Shown here piece by piece: positions 9,952 through 21,851 of a stretch of 64,000 nucleotides of DNA. Every line of letters begins with the position of its first letter. Positions within the stretch are counted from its first letter, which is position 1. The notes under the pieces are model-generated. The model did not search any database and had not been told where the DNA came from. It saw only the letters and a program-made list of their open reading frames with translations. Position numbers and translations under genes: made by a program. The DNA is from Gymnogyps californianus (taxonomy: Eukaryota; Chordata; Aves; Accipitriformes; Cathartidae), in NCBI RefSeq assembly GCF_018139145.2, contig NW_026114312.1, forward strand, positions 434,001-498,000. Reading direction: 5' to 3'.

Positions 9952-12032
9952 AAGTTGAGGGAGCAGGGATGGGGAGCGGGCCCCAGGGGGAGGGGACGAG
10001 GTCGGGAACTGCAGGGAGGGGTTTTGAAGTTAGCGTAGGGGAGAGGGCCGTCCAGGAACTCTTCAGCACAAGACTAGGGTGGGCAGGGCAGTTCCAGCCT
10101 GTCTCTGTGTTGTGTAGTTTGTGTAGTCTGTCTTCTGTGTCTTATACCATACCTTTATCAGGTCTTAACGTCTTTGTAGCTCTTTGATCGGCAGGCACCT
10201 CGGTAGCCTTCCCGAGAGTCCGAGCGCATCGCCTCATTGGCATAGCACCCATCGAGCCTTCTTGTCTTGCAATTGTAGCTTAAAGCGTGGATCGGTCTGG
10301 CACGCGTCGCGCCGTAGATGTTTTTGAGCGGTCATCTCTCGAGGTGGTGAGCTAGGTGGCGCTTGTGGCGCGCTGCTCTTGAGAATTCTGTTTGTACAGA
10401 GTTGTCTTCTAGGGTTTCGTTCCCATGTTCTTAACGGTCTTAGGTCTTAAAGCCTGGCTTCTTATGCATCCATCATTCTGGCTTTGATGGTAGCTTTCTC
10501 TCGCAGGCCGCAGCGGTCACCTCTCTTTCTCGAGGCCGCTATAAAGCATCTGCGCCATCGTGGCACCGTAGGCTTCTCTGTCGGCCACATCTTCCTACGG
10601 CAGTCGGTCTTCTCGCTCGCGGTCGTCTCGTGTCTCACGGTCACGTTATTTGTGGCGTCTGTGTGCGGTGTCGGTCTGTGTCGGGGTTGGAGCTGCCCTG
10701 CCCAGGGGTGTAGCAATGCGGTGTAGCAAGGCACGGTGTTGTGATAATATGTTGATCTGCTCAAATTGTTTTGACAAAGACCGTACGGGTTCATCTCTGG
10801 GCCAGTAGCTGTAGACAGCTGCCACAGAGTTATTTTCATTGCGTTTTGCAGGTGCCGGAGGTCAGACTCTGGCCTTCTGGGAGCGGCAGTTTGCGCGGCG
10901 GTCGAGCGGGTTGAATCTTGAATGTGCCTTAGCTTGTATATGTGGGGCTCAATATCTGGGGTTTGGTTTTTTTCCTTTTTTTTTATTCCCGGTGTAGTTA
11001 GAAGGCACACGCAAAAAGAAGACGGACCTTTTGTCTCGCCAAGCTATCGGTCAGCATCCGGGTGACTCGCTTTACACGGTTTGTTTGGGTTTTTCCGATG
11101 CGGAGCGATGAGCCGCGTGCCGAAGGACGACGGAAGAGGCGAGCAGAGCGCCGGGTGAAGGCGGGCCGGCGTCTGATGTCGGAGGATCGGCACAACTGTC
11201 GGCGGTTCTGACTGGCTTATGCTTTTTTCAGTTTATGCTTTTCTAGATGCAAATCGATGTATGAAGCGGGATATCCGCACCGGAGCGGACTTTGGCAAGG
11301 TGAGCGATGACCGGTGTGCTGAAGTAGCGCTTCTTTGTGGTGTCGTATTATTGATGTAGCTAAAATCATACTTTTGTTTCAGATTTACAGAGGGCGGGCA
11401 GGGCTCGGCACAGAGGACCGAAGAATCTGACTCTGAGCGGCCGAGGTAAAGGAGGCGGGAGAGAGGAAGCGCCGTGAGCGGGCGGAGGATTTGGGCGATA
11501 TGTCAGCATGTACTTTTTTCTCTTTTTTTGGCAGGGGCCGTGCTCCTTTGCAGAGGGGCGAAGCTGCACAGCCACAAGCGGTTCGAGAAAAGGCGAGAGA
11601 CTCGTTAAGCGGTCTGCTCCGGCTCAAATTTCCGAGGAGCTCACGGTAACTCGGCCGAGCGTTTGTCTTTGGTTTTGCGGTGCGCGAAGGCTTTCCTCAA
11701 ACGGCTGAGGATTTGAGGCGAGTCGGCGGAGGAGAGAGGAGCGGCAGGGTGGGAACCGCAGAGCGGGTTATCGCTTCCGATTACGACGGGCGCTTATCTC
11801 TCGGTTTTCTGGCTTCCACGGGAGATGCTGGCCGCAACAACTGATTTTTTGGGAGCGGTGTGGCACTTGCGGGGAGGGTGTCGTCGCGGTAGAGGTCGGC
11901 GCGGCCGGCGTGTCGGTGACTGGCGGCGCTCTGTGTTGCGGGTGATGAAGAGGAATCCGGTGAATGCGGGAGCATCCCGGTTAGACGATGTGCTCCTGAT
12001 GAGGATGGATTCTGGATCCCGTCCTCTGAAAG
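9952..12032 (+). pseudogene. Unit U6, L copy, most diverged
   Basis: U6 keeps the same order but is diverged and CpG-dense. Segments are a (10852-10909), b (11098-11160, acceptor lost to 'ttccg'), c (11247-11299, AAG|gtgagc), d (11383-11445, GAG|gtaaag), e (11535-11592), f (11680-11717) and h (11942-12032). Unlike U1-U5, h has no stop in the phase-1 frame. It runs on as an acidic, Glu/Ser-rich stretch to a consensus donor, AAAG|gtaagt, at 12033, which in U1-U5 has decayed to 'ctgacagctaagt' or similar. U6 may therefore preserve the older state in which h was internal. Product unknown. Confidence 0.5.
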
Positions 12033-12540
12033 GTAAGTCAAGGGGCAAAAGCGGCGGGTGGGGGGGGGGGCAGAAGGAGGTTTAATGTCAGGGTTGCAGA
12101 GAGGGCATATTTAGGCTCCGTTAAGTCTGGGGCGGATAGCGGGCCCGGGGTCCGTTCTGCAGGATGCGAATGTTCCGGCCCGTGTCTAGCGTCATTTGCG
12201 TCGTGCGCGTTCCGTCTCATACGGTGCTTTTTGCAGGTCTCTATGTTCTGGCCCACGGCCTCTGCACTCGTCACGCACCTCGGTAGGCGTCTGTAGGGTC
12301 TCTAATGCTTGTCGGTTTCGCATAGGGCCTGTCGAGCGCTTCGGGTCTCGTGAAGGGAGCCTTGAGGGTGTTTTGCATCATGGATGTTGCCGGACGGTCG
12401 CCTTTGCGGAGGCGATCCGGGCCGGAACGACAGCTCTGCTCTTTGAAAGTTGTGTTTCTGTGGAGATCCCCTACAGCATTTCATCCTGTGTCCTTACGGG
12501 CTTAGGTCTTAAAGCCTGACTTGTCACAACATCCGTTGTT
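12033..12540 (+). other. Partial unit after U6, L copy
   Basis: This tail has further unit-like sequence: a poly-G tract near 12059-12070, an acceptor-like 'gctttttgcag' ending at 12237, and the mid-unit 'ttaggtcttaaagcc' element near 12504-12517. No second half of a unit follows; the 109-bp satellite begins instead. It is CpG-rich. Confidence 0.5.
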
Positions 12541-13931
12541 CTGGGTTTGTATTGCATTGCAACGCTCTACCGGTTTTGACTGCCATCTGAGACCGCCTCG
12601 CTTTTGCAGCGCTTTGTGTCGTATTGCATTGTATCGCTCCGTCTTTGGTTTTGTATCGCATTGCTCTGTACTTGTATCAGCTGAGACCTGAGACTGCCTT
12701 GCATTGTACAACCCCGTATCGTGTTTTGTCTCATTGCAGCGCTCTGTATTTGTATCGACTGCCGTCTGGGACCATCTTGTGTTGTGTTGCTCTCTATTTG
12801 AATTTGTACCGCATTGTTTGGCTCTGTATCGGTTTTGTATTGTATTGCTCTATATTTGAAATTGTACTGCCATTTGAGACTGTCTTGCATTGTATGGCCC
12901 TGTATAGCATCTTGTCTCACGTTGCAGCGCTCCGTATTTGTATCGACCGCCGTTTGAGACCGTCTTGCATTGTATCGCTCTGTATTTGGTTTTGTATTGC
13001 ATTGTATGCTCTGTATTTGGTTTTGCGTTGCATTGTACGGCCTGTATTGTGGGTTCGCGTTGCAGCGCTCCGTATTTGTATCGACCGCCGTTTGAGACCG
13101 TCTTGCATTGTATCGCTCTGTATTTGGTTTTGTGTTGCATTGTACGGCCCTGTATTGTGGGTTTTGCGTTGCAGCGCTCCGTATTTGTATCGACCGGCCG
13201 TTTGAGACCGTCTTGGCAGTTGTATCGCTCTGTATTTGGTTTTGTGTTGCATTGTACGGCCCTGTATTGTGGGTTTTGCGTTGCAGCGCTCCGTATTTGT
13301 ATCGACCGCCGTTTGAGACGTCTTTGCTTGTATCGCTCTGTATTTGGTTTTGTGTTGCATTGTACGGCCCTGTATTGTGGGTTTTGCGTTGCAGCGCTCC
13401 GTATTTGTATCGACGCCGTTGAGACGTCTGCGTTGTATCGCTCTGTATTTGGTTTTGCGTTGATTGTACGGCCTGTATTGTGGGTTTTGCGTTGCAGCGC
13501 TCCGTATTTGTATCGACGCCGTTTGAGACCGTCTTGCATTGTATCGCTCTTGTATTTGGTTTTGTTTGCATTGTATCGCTCTGTATTTGGTTTTGTGATT
13601 GCATGTGTATCGCTCGTATTTGATGACGCGTTTGAGACGTCTTGCATTGTATCGCTCTGTATTTGGTTTTGTGTTGCATTGTACGGCCCTGTATTGTGGG
13701 TTTTGCGTTGCAGCGCTCCGTATTTGTATCGACCGCGTTTGAGCGTCTTGCATTGTATCGCTCTGTATTTTTTGTATTGCATTGTATCGCTCTGTATTTG
13801 GTTTTGTTTGCATTGTACGGCCCTGTATTGTGGTTGCGTTGCAGCGCTCCGTATTTGTATTGACCGCCGTTTGAGACTGTGTTGCATTGTATTGCTCTGT
13901 ATTTGGTTTTGTGTGCATTGGTACGGCCCTG
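12541..13931 (+). repeat. 109-bp satellite array, L side
   Basis: About eight units of a 109-bp tandem repeat carry a conserved 'gcagcgctccgtatttgtat' core, preceded by about 400 bp of diverged older units. Each unit is itself built from about five ~22-bp subrepeats of the form attgYatcgctctgtatttg. Toward the gap (13200-13931) the units show many 1-3 base deletions not seen in the clean R1 units. The long open frames here arise because the unit lacks stops in several frames; they are not genes. Confidence 0.9.
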
Positions 13932-14431
13932 NNNNNNNNNNNNNNNNNNNNNNNNNNNNNNNNNNNNNNNNNNNNNNNNNNNNNNNNNNNNNNNNNNNNN
14001 NNNNNNNNNNNNNNNNNNNNNNNNNNNNNNNNNNNNNNNNNNNNNNNNNNNNNNNNNNNNNNNNNNNNNNNNNNNNNNNNNNNNNNNNNNNNNNNNNNNN
14101 NNNNNNNNNNNNNNNNNNNNNNNNNNNNNNNNNNNNNNNNNNNNNNNNNNNNNNNNNNNNNNNNNNNNNNNNNNNNNNNNNNNNNNNNNNNNNNNNNNNN
14201 NNNNNNNNNNNNNNNNNNNNNNNNNNNNNNNNNNNNNNNNNNNNNNNNNNNNNNNNNNNNNNNNNNNNNNNNNNNNNNNNNNNNNNNNNNNNNNNNNNNN
14301 NNNNNNNNNNNNNNNNNNNNNNNNNNNNNNNNNNNNNNNNNNNNNNNNNNNNNNNNNNNNNNNNNNNNNNNNNNNNNNNNNNNNNNNNNNNNNNNNNNNN
14401 NNNNNNNNNNNNNNNNNNNNNNNNNNNNNNN
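13932..14431. other. Assembly gap (500 N)
   Basis: A run of exactly 500 N, a nominal gap size, interrupts the satellite at the expected inner end of the left palindrome arm. The missing sequence includes the junction of satellite and spacer. Confidence 0.99.
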
Positions 14432-15013
14432 GCTGGGGTTTTTTTATTCTAATTTAAATAAAAAAATTTACGGTCTCAACATCAAATACAACCTAAAATA
14501 AAAAAATTCACACATACAAGGTTAGACCCATTCAGAAACTAACACTCATTCAACATCCGCTCATTCCACCCCTCGCTCAGAACATATCCGTTTGACCGCC
14601 CACCTGCCACAATGGCAGATCGCCCCAACTCTAGAGTCGTGCCTGGAACTGCCTCACCGTGTGCCTCAAAACATCGCCGCTCCGCACAATTCCAGAGCAT
14701 CAGCCTTCATAACCGGAAGCCAAGGAAGACTCTTCGCTACGTGCGCCGCTCCCGCTCCTTCTTTGCATCGAATCGTACCGTCCGGCAGAACTCGCTCGAG
14801 GATTCGCTCCGAGGATCCGAATCGCCCCGTGGCGCCTGCAAAACGCAACAGAAGGGACTCTACGGCCTGCTTCTCGATAGCTAGCGACCCCCAAAACCAG
14901 CCCACACAACCTCCACCCAAACAGGCCATGCTAATTGACAGTTAAGCATCCCACGCTTGGACCGTTCCACCCCAGCCAGAATCGCTACGCCCACAGGCAA
15001 AGCAGCTCCACCT

Positions 15014-15051
<38 letters not shown>

Positions 15052-16416
15052 ACAAACATGAGCTAAGGATACAAGAACACCACGCAAGGTACAGTTAATG
15101 CCAGACCAAAAGACACAGCCCAACAGTATGCTCAACCGTGCCTAGGCCGCATGGCACGGACGCTCCGGCGTGGCCTGCCGTGGGGGAACGCCGCGGCTCT
15201 GGATGAAAGGCGGGCGATGAAACTGCAATGACCAACAGAGACAAATGGCTGGGAAAGACTTAAGACTAGGATGACACAGGGAAGAAACCCCTGGAAGAAC
15301 TCTCAAGAAAGAGAGTCAGAGACGAGACCCGATGTCAAAGCCCGAGCGACAGCCGCAAGAAAGACTGGCCAAATGCGCCTACGATGCTAAACCGGACCGG
15401 CGGCGCCGCGCTTCTACGTCACGCCGCAAGATGAGACGCGCTCGACTGGCGCTATGCCGATAACTCGAGCCCGAGGAGGCGCGACAGATAGCTACTGCGA
15501 TCGCAGCAGGATGTGAGAATGCCTGAGGCTCCTCAGGCATGAAGGTTAAGACAAACATCACCGCATTAGATAAGGGACACGTGTGAACACACGCTAGACA
15601 TACTGCACGACTCCACCTGCTCATCCCTGAGCTGCTTTGCCAATGCACGCATCTGACACTTATCGCTCCCTCTACCTGCACGAGGCCGACTCCCCGCAAA
15701 CTACCCTCCCGATGTTATGCCAATGTTTGGCCACACGTGGTCCCCGCCACCCGTGGATTTTTGCCCCGCTACTTAGCTTTCACGGTGCCACGGGTCACGG
15801 TCCGCCCTCGATGGCCATCCTCAATGGCAGCTGCATTGCCTAAATGCAAGGTTCCTTTAATCGCCTCCTGCCCCTCGGTCACCTGCCAAAACAAAAACAA
15901 AGCCGATTAATACACACTTCATCTGTGAGACAGCAGCCCTCCGCTCACCTGCTCGCCTGCTCCGCTCCGATTCCAAAAACAACGCATCGCCGTTGAGGCG
16001 CTCCGTGGCGCTTGAAAATCCAGACCGTCGTACCGACCGATCCGCCCCAAAGCGACCGACTGCTCCGAGGCCAGTCGTGCCGCTCCTCAGACCTCGATGC
16101 CTCGACCATTCCTAGAGCCTTGCCGCAAGGTGCCTGCAAAAAACAACAGGAATACCATTGCCGAGTTACCAGCTGACCTCACGCTACCTCGCAATCCAAT
16201 TGCGATCCGCTCTGCTCCCGCTCACGTGCACCAAAAGCCCAAAGTCGCTTCAACCCTCTATGCTGGTTCAACAATGCCATACAATAGAGACAAACAGAGC
16301 CGCACAATGCACATGCAAATATAGCACCATACAATGCAACACACTTAGATCACAGTCAAGACAAAACACAATACAGAGCGCTGCAGCGCGACACAAAACA
16401 CAATAGAGGGTCGTAC
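14432..16416 (-). other. Palindrome spacer: diverged unit-like DNA
   Basis: This ~2-kb stretch has no visible partner on the left, possibly because the partner is in the gap. Fragments resemble the A units read on -, for example 'gcctgcaaaacgcaacag' near 14836 and 'ggcgctatgccgat' near 15450, so it seems to be older unit copies in the R1 orientation. 14432-14530 is A/T-rich. No intact exon, gene or mobile element could be supported. Confidence 0.5.
15016..15048. repeat. (CA)n microsatellite
   Basis: An uninterrupted dinucleotide ac repeat of about 16 units lies in the palindrome spacer. Confidence 0.95.
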
Positions 16417-17760
16417 AATGCAAGACATTCTCAAATGGAAGTCAACACAAACACAGAGCACTGCAACACAAGACAACGCACATTACAGGGCCGTACAAGG
16501 CAATACAAAACCAAATACAGAGCGATACAATGCAAGACAGTCTCAAACGCGGTCATACAAATACGGAGCGCTGCAATGCAAAACCCACAATACAGAGCGT
16601 ACAATGCAACACAAAACCAAATACAGAGCGATACAATGCAAGAGTCTCAAACAGCGAATACAAATACGGAGCGCTGCAATGCAAAACCCACAATACAGGG
16701 CCGTACAATGCAACACAAAACCAAATACAGAGCGATACAATGCAACACAAAACCAAAATACAGAGCGATACAATGCAAGACGGTCTCAAACGGCGGTCGA
16801 TACAAATACGGAGCGCTGCAATGCGAAACCCACAATACAGGGCCGTACAATGCAACACAAAACCAAATACAGAGCGATACAATGCAAGACGGTCTCAAAC
16901 GGCGGTCGATACAAATACGGAGCGCTGCAACGCAAAACCCACAATACAGGGCCGTACAATGCAACACAAAACCAAATACAGAGCGATACAATGCAAGACG
17001 GTCTCAAACGGCGGTCGATACAAATACGGAGCGCTGCAACGCAAAACCCACAATACAGGGCCGTACAATGCAACGCAAAACCAAATACAGAGCGATACAA
17101 TGCAAGACGGTCTCAAACGGCGGTCGATACAAATACGGAGCGCTGCAACGCGAAACCCACAATACAGGGCCGTACAATGCAACACAAAACCAAATACAGA
17201 GCGATACAATGCAAGACAGTCTCAAACGGCGGTCGATACAAATACGGAGCGCTGCAACGCGAAACCCACAATACAGGGCCGTACAATGCAACGCAAAACC
17301 AAATACAGAGCGATACAATGCAATACAAAACCAAATACAGAGCGATACAATGCAAGACGGTCTCAAACGGCGGTCGATACAAATACGGAGCGCTGCAACG
17401 TGAGACAAGATGCTATACAGGGCCATACAATGCAAGACAGTCTCAAATGGCAGTACAATTTCAAATATAGAGCAATACAATACAAAACCGATACAGAGCC
17501 AAACAATGCGGTACAAATTCAAATAGAGAGCAACACAACACAAGATGGTCCCAGACGGCAGTCGATACAAATACAGAGCGCTGCAATGAGACAAAACACG
17601 ATACGGGGTTGTACAATGCAAGGCAGTCTCAGGTCTCAGCTGATACAAGTACAGAGCAATGCGATACAAAACCAAAGACGGAGCGATACAATGCAATACG
17701 ACACAAAGCGCTGCAAAAGCGAGGCGGTCTCAGATGGCAGTCAAAACCGGTAGAGCGTTG
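16417..17760 (-). repeat. 109-bp satellite array, R1 side
   Basis: This is the reverse complement of the L array. Eight units are recognisable by the 'ggagcgctgcaa' core near 16565, 16668, 16810, 16919, 17028, 17137, 17246 and 17388. Clean spacing is exactly 109; two intervals are 142 because of an extra ~33-bp subrepeat. Units between 16810 and 17390 are almost identical, while those nearest the spacer carry small deletions. Diverged units follow to about 17760. Confidence 0.9.
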
Positions 17761-18288
17761 CAATGCAATACAAACCCAGAACAACGGATGTGTGACAAGT
17801 CAGGCTTTAAGACCTAAGCCCGTAAGGACACAGGGATGAAATGCTGTAGGGGATCTCCACAGAAACACAACTTTCAAAGAGCAGAGCTGTCGTTCCGGCC
17901 CGGATCGCCTCCGCAAAGGCGACCGTCCGGCAACATCCATGATGCAAAACACCCTCAAGGCTCCCTTCACGAGACCCGAAGCGCTCGACAGGCCCTATGC
18001 GAAACCGACAAGGCATTAGAGACCCTACAGACGCCTACCGAGGTGCGTGACGAGTGCAGAGGCCGTGGGCCAGAACATAGAGACCTGCAAAAAGCACCGT
18101 ATGAGACGGAACGCGCACGACGCAAATGACGCTAGGACACGGGCCGGAACATTCGCATCCTGCAGAACGGACCCCGGGCCCGCTATCCACCCCCAGACTT
18201 AACGGAGCCTAAATAGCCCTCTCTGCAACCCTGACATTAAACCTCCTTCTGCCCCCCCCCCACCCGCCGCTTTTGCCCCTTGACTTAC
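17761..18288 (-). other. Partial unit beside satellite, R1 copy
   Basis: Counterpart of 12033-12540 on the other strand, including the poly-C tract near 18250-18261. No independent gene is seen. Confidence 0.5.
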
Positions 18289-20390
18289 CTTTCAGAGGAC
18301 GGGATCCAGAATCCATCCTCATCAGGAGCACATCGTCTAACCGGGATGCTCCCGCATTCACCGGATTCCTCTTCATCACCCGCAACACAGAGCGCCGCCA
18401 GTCACCGACACGCCGGCCGGCGCCGACCTCTACCGCGACGACACCCTCCCCGCAAGTGCCACGCCGCTCCCAAAAAATCAGTTGTTGCGGCCAGCATCTC
18501 CCGTGGAAGCCAGAAAACCGGAGAGATAAAGCGCCCGTCGTAATCGGAAGCGATAACCCGCTCTGCGGTTCCCACCCTGCCGCTCCTCTCTCCTCCGCCG
18601 ACTCGCCTCAAATCCTCAGCCGTTTGAGGAAAGCCTTCGCGGCACCGGCAAAACCAAAGACAAACGCTCGGCCGAGTTACCGTGAGCTCCTCGGAAATTT
18701 GAGCCGGAGCAGACCGCTTAACGAGTCTCTCGCCTTTTCTCGAACCGCTTGTGGCTGTGCAGCTTCGCCCCTCTGCAAAGGAGCACGGCCCCTGCCAAAA
18801 AAAGAGAAAAAAGTACATGCTGACATATCGCCCAAATCCTCCGCCCGCTCACGGCGCTTCCTCTCTCCCGCTCCTTTACCTCGGCCGCTCAGAGTCAGAT
18901 TCTTCGGTCCTCTGTGCCGAGCCCTGCCCGCCCTCTGTAAATCTGAAACACAAAGTATGATTTTAGCTACATCAATAATACGACACCACAAAGAAGCGCT
19001 ACTTCAGCACACCGGTCATCGCTCACCTTGCCAAAGTCCGCTCCGGTGCGGATATCCCGCTTCATACATCGATTTGCATCTAGAAAAGCATAAACTGAAA
19101 AAGCATAAGCCAGTCAGAACCGCCGACAGTTGTGCCGATCCTCCGACATCAGACGCCGGCCCGCCTTCACCCGGCGCTCTGCTCGCCTCTTCCGTCGTCC
19201 TTCGGCACGCGGCTCATCGCTCCGCATCGGAAAAACCCAAACAAACCGTGTAAAGCGAGTCACCCGGATGCTGACCGATAGCTTGGCGAGACAAAAGGTC
19301 CGTCTTCTTTTTGCGTGTGCCTTCTAACTACACCCGGGAATAAAAAAAAAAGGAAAAACCAAACCCCAGATATTGAGCCCCACATATACAAGCTAAGGCA
19401 CATTCAAGATTCAACCCGCTCGACCGCCGCGCAAACTGCCGCTCCCAGAAGGCCAGAGTCTGACCTCCGGCACCTGCAAAACGCAATGAAAATAACTCTG
19501 TGGCAGCTGTCTACAGCTACTGGCCCAGAGATGAACCGTACGGTCTTTGTCAAAACAATTTGAGCAGATCAACATATTATCACAACACCGTGCCTTGCTA
19601 CACCGCATTGCTACACCCCTGGGCAGGGCAGCTCCAACCCCGACGCAGACCGACACCGCACACAGACGCCACAAATAACGTGACCGTGAGACACGAGACA
19701 ACCGCGAGCGAGAAGACCGACTGCCGTAGGGAAGATGTGGCCGACAGAGAAGCCCTACGGTGCCACGATGGCGCAGATGCTTTATAGCGGCCTCGAGAAA
19801 GAGAGGTGACCGCTGCGGCCTGCGAGAGAAAGCTACCATCAAAGCCAGAATGATGGATGCATAAGAAGCCAGGCTTTAAGACCTAAGACCGTTAAGAACA
19901 TGGGAACGAAACCCTAGAAGACAACTCTGTACAAACAGAATTCTCAAGAGCAGCGCGCCACAAGCGCCACCTAGCTCACCACCTCGAGAGATGACCGCTC
20001 AAAAACATCTACGGCGCGACGCGTGCCAGACCGATCCACGCTTTAAGCTACAATTGCAAGACAAGAAGGCTCGATGGGTGCTATGCCAATGAGGCGATGC
20101 GCTCGGGACTCTCGGGAAGGCTACCGAGGTGCCTGCCGATCAAAGAGCTACAAAGACGTTAAGACCTGATAAAGGTATGGTATAAGACACAGAAGACAGA
20201 CTACACAAACTACACAACACAGAGACAGGCTGGAACTGCCCTGCCCACCCTAGTCTTGTGCTGAAGAGTTCCTGGACGGCCCTCTCCCCTACGCTAACTT
20301 CAAAACCCCTCCCTGCAGTTCCCGACCTCGTCCCCTCCCCCTGGGGCCCGCTCCCCATCCCTGCTCCCTCAACTTAGCTTTCAGAGGGCC
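18289..20390 (-). pseudogene. Unit U6, R1 copy
   Basis: Mirror of L U6, with h beginning at its 3' edge (18289) next to a consensus donor read on -. Segment f has one more base than in L ('gtgccgcgaagg'), which changes its frame. An open frame of 326 codons runs antisense across the unit at 18273-19253. It is broken by indels in L and ignores the conserved splice sites, so it is treated as chance in a GC-rich, stop-poor region. Confidence 0.5.
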
Positions 20391-21529
20391 AGGGGTCTGA
20401 ATCCATCCTCGACAAAAAAGTCACATCAGCTAGCCAGCATGTTCCTACAGTTGCCAAGCTCTTCATCATCTGCAATAAAACCAAAAGACAAAACAGTGCT
20501 GACAGCATCGCACCAGTCAACGCCGACCTCTTCCACAACACCTCCCTCCTCAAAAGGGCCGTAGCATTCCCCTTACCCTCATCGTAGCTTTTGGCTACTA
20601 AGATACTAAGACACACCAACGTACAATTGTGCTTGAGAAGTCACCGGCCCCGTGATCCTCCTTGCTAATACCCAGCTCACCTCAAATGCTCATCCAATTC
20701 CAATATAGACTCTTTTTCCCATTCCACCTACCCCTGACTCCACACCCCAGGCAGAGCAGCTCCAAGCCAAAACACACACATGCACAGACCGACACCACAA
20801 ACAACGCAACTCAAAGATGAGAGAAAACTCTCAGCAAGAAGAACAACTCCCAGACGGGAGATGCTGTCAGTCAAGGAGACCTGCAAGGCTTCAACGGTGA
20901 GGCAGGGAGGCTCTACGGCAGCCCCAGAAAAAGAGTCTAACGTGATGGCCCGTTACAAGAAGTTGCTGTCAAAACTAAGATGATGGATGCGCAAGAAGCC
21001 CGGCTTCAAGACCTAAGAACGTGAGGACGCAGGGAAGAAGCCCCGGTCCGTGAAAGCGGATGGCTAGAGAACAGAGCTGCTGACACAGCCTGGAACAAGA
21101 GAGCAGAAGAGGACCGACCGGAAGCTGCCGAGAAGCAAGACCGATCCACACTTTACATTTGTTACGCAAGAAAAGCGGCGCCCGATTGGCACTATGCCAA
21201 TGAGTACGGGCATTCGAGACCCTAGGGATGGCACCCGAGGCGCATGCCGCGCTCCTTGAGTGAAAAGAGGACATTGAGACCTGAGGAAGGTCTAAGACAC
21301 AGAAGACAGACTACACAGACACCACAACAACACAGACACAGGCTGGAACTGCCCTGCCCTGCCACACTAGCGTCATGCGAGAAGTAACCTGCTTCCTTAG
21401 CTGCCCAAAAGGAACTGTTCCTGGACAGCCCTCTCCCCTACGCTAACTTCAAAACCCCTCCCTGCAGTTCCCAACCTCGTCCCCTCCCCCCGGGGCCCGC
21501 TCCCCATCCCTGCTCCCTCAACTTAGCTG
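20391..21529 (-). pseudogene. Unit U5, R1 copy, internally deleted
   Basis: Mirror of L U5 with the same deletion junction near 20705. The remaining h segment lies at about 20391-20480, followed toward higher coordinates by degenerate g and f. Confidence 0.5.
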
Positions 21530-21816
21530 TCAGAGGGCCGGGGGTCTGAATCCATCCTCAGCAAAAACCACATCAGCAAACCAACATATTCCCGCAGTTG
21601 CCAGGTTCCTCTTTGTCACCTGCCAAAAAAAAAGCCACCAGTACCAGCAGTAAGCATCGTGTCAGTCGACACAGACCTCTTCCACAACGCCCTCCTCCTC
21701 AAAAGCAACGTGGCCTTCCGCTCACCCGCTCACAGGAATTCCGTGTCGGACGCTGCGGCCATCGCTCTGCCCAAGATACCAAAGACAGAAAGCTACCGTT
21801 GCGCTCGAGGTCACCG

Positions 21817-21851
<35 letters not shown>

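Larger units (their letters stand above)
1..13931 (+). repeat. Palindrome left arm (L)
   Basis: This segment recurs as its reverse complement at about 16417-30245 (R1), and its first 7.6 kb again at 39228-46831 (R2). Base 1 pairs with base 30245 and with base 46831. The order is ~270-bp repeats, promoter, leader exons, units U1 to U6, then a 109-bp satellite. Compared stretches are nearly identical, with scattered substitutions and homopolymer indels, so the copies are recent or kept alike by gene conversion. The arm probably continues beyond base 1, because the match is still intact there. The inner end lies in the satellite and runs into a gap, so the exact centre is unknown. An assembly-made inverted duplication cannot be excluded from sequence alone. 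Confidence 0.9.

Noticed and set aside
12567..14501. Long open frames (up to 504 codons) on both strands over the satellite and first gap
   Set aside because: They repeat with the 109-bp unit, exist in several frames at once, and some run through N.
16417..17400. CRISPR-like regular repeats
   Set aside because: Whole 109-bp units are near-identical with no unique spacers, in a vertebrate context; a satellite explains it.
18273..19253. 326-codon open frame on + in R1 U6
   Set aside because: Antisense to conserved splice-flanked segments and broken by indels in the L copy.
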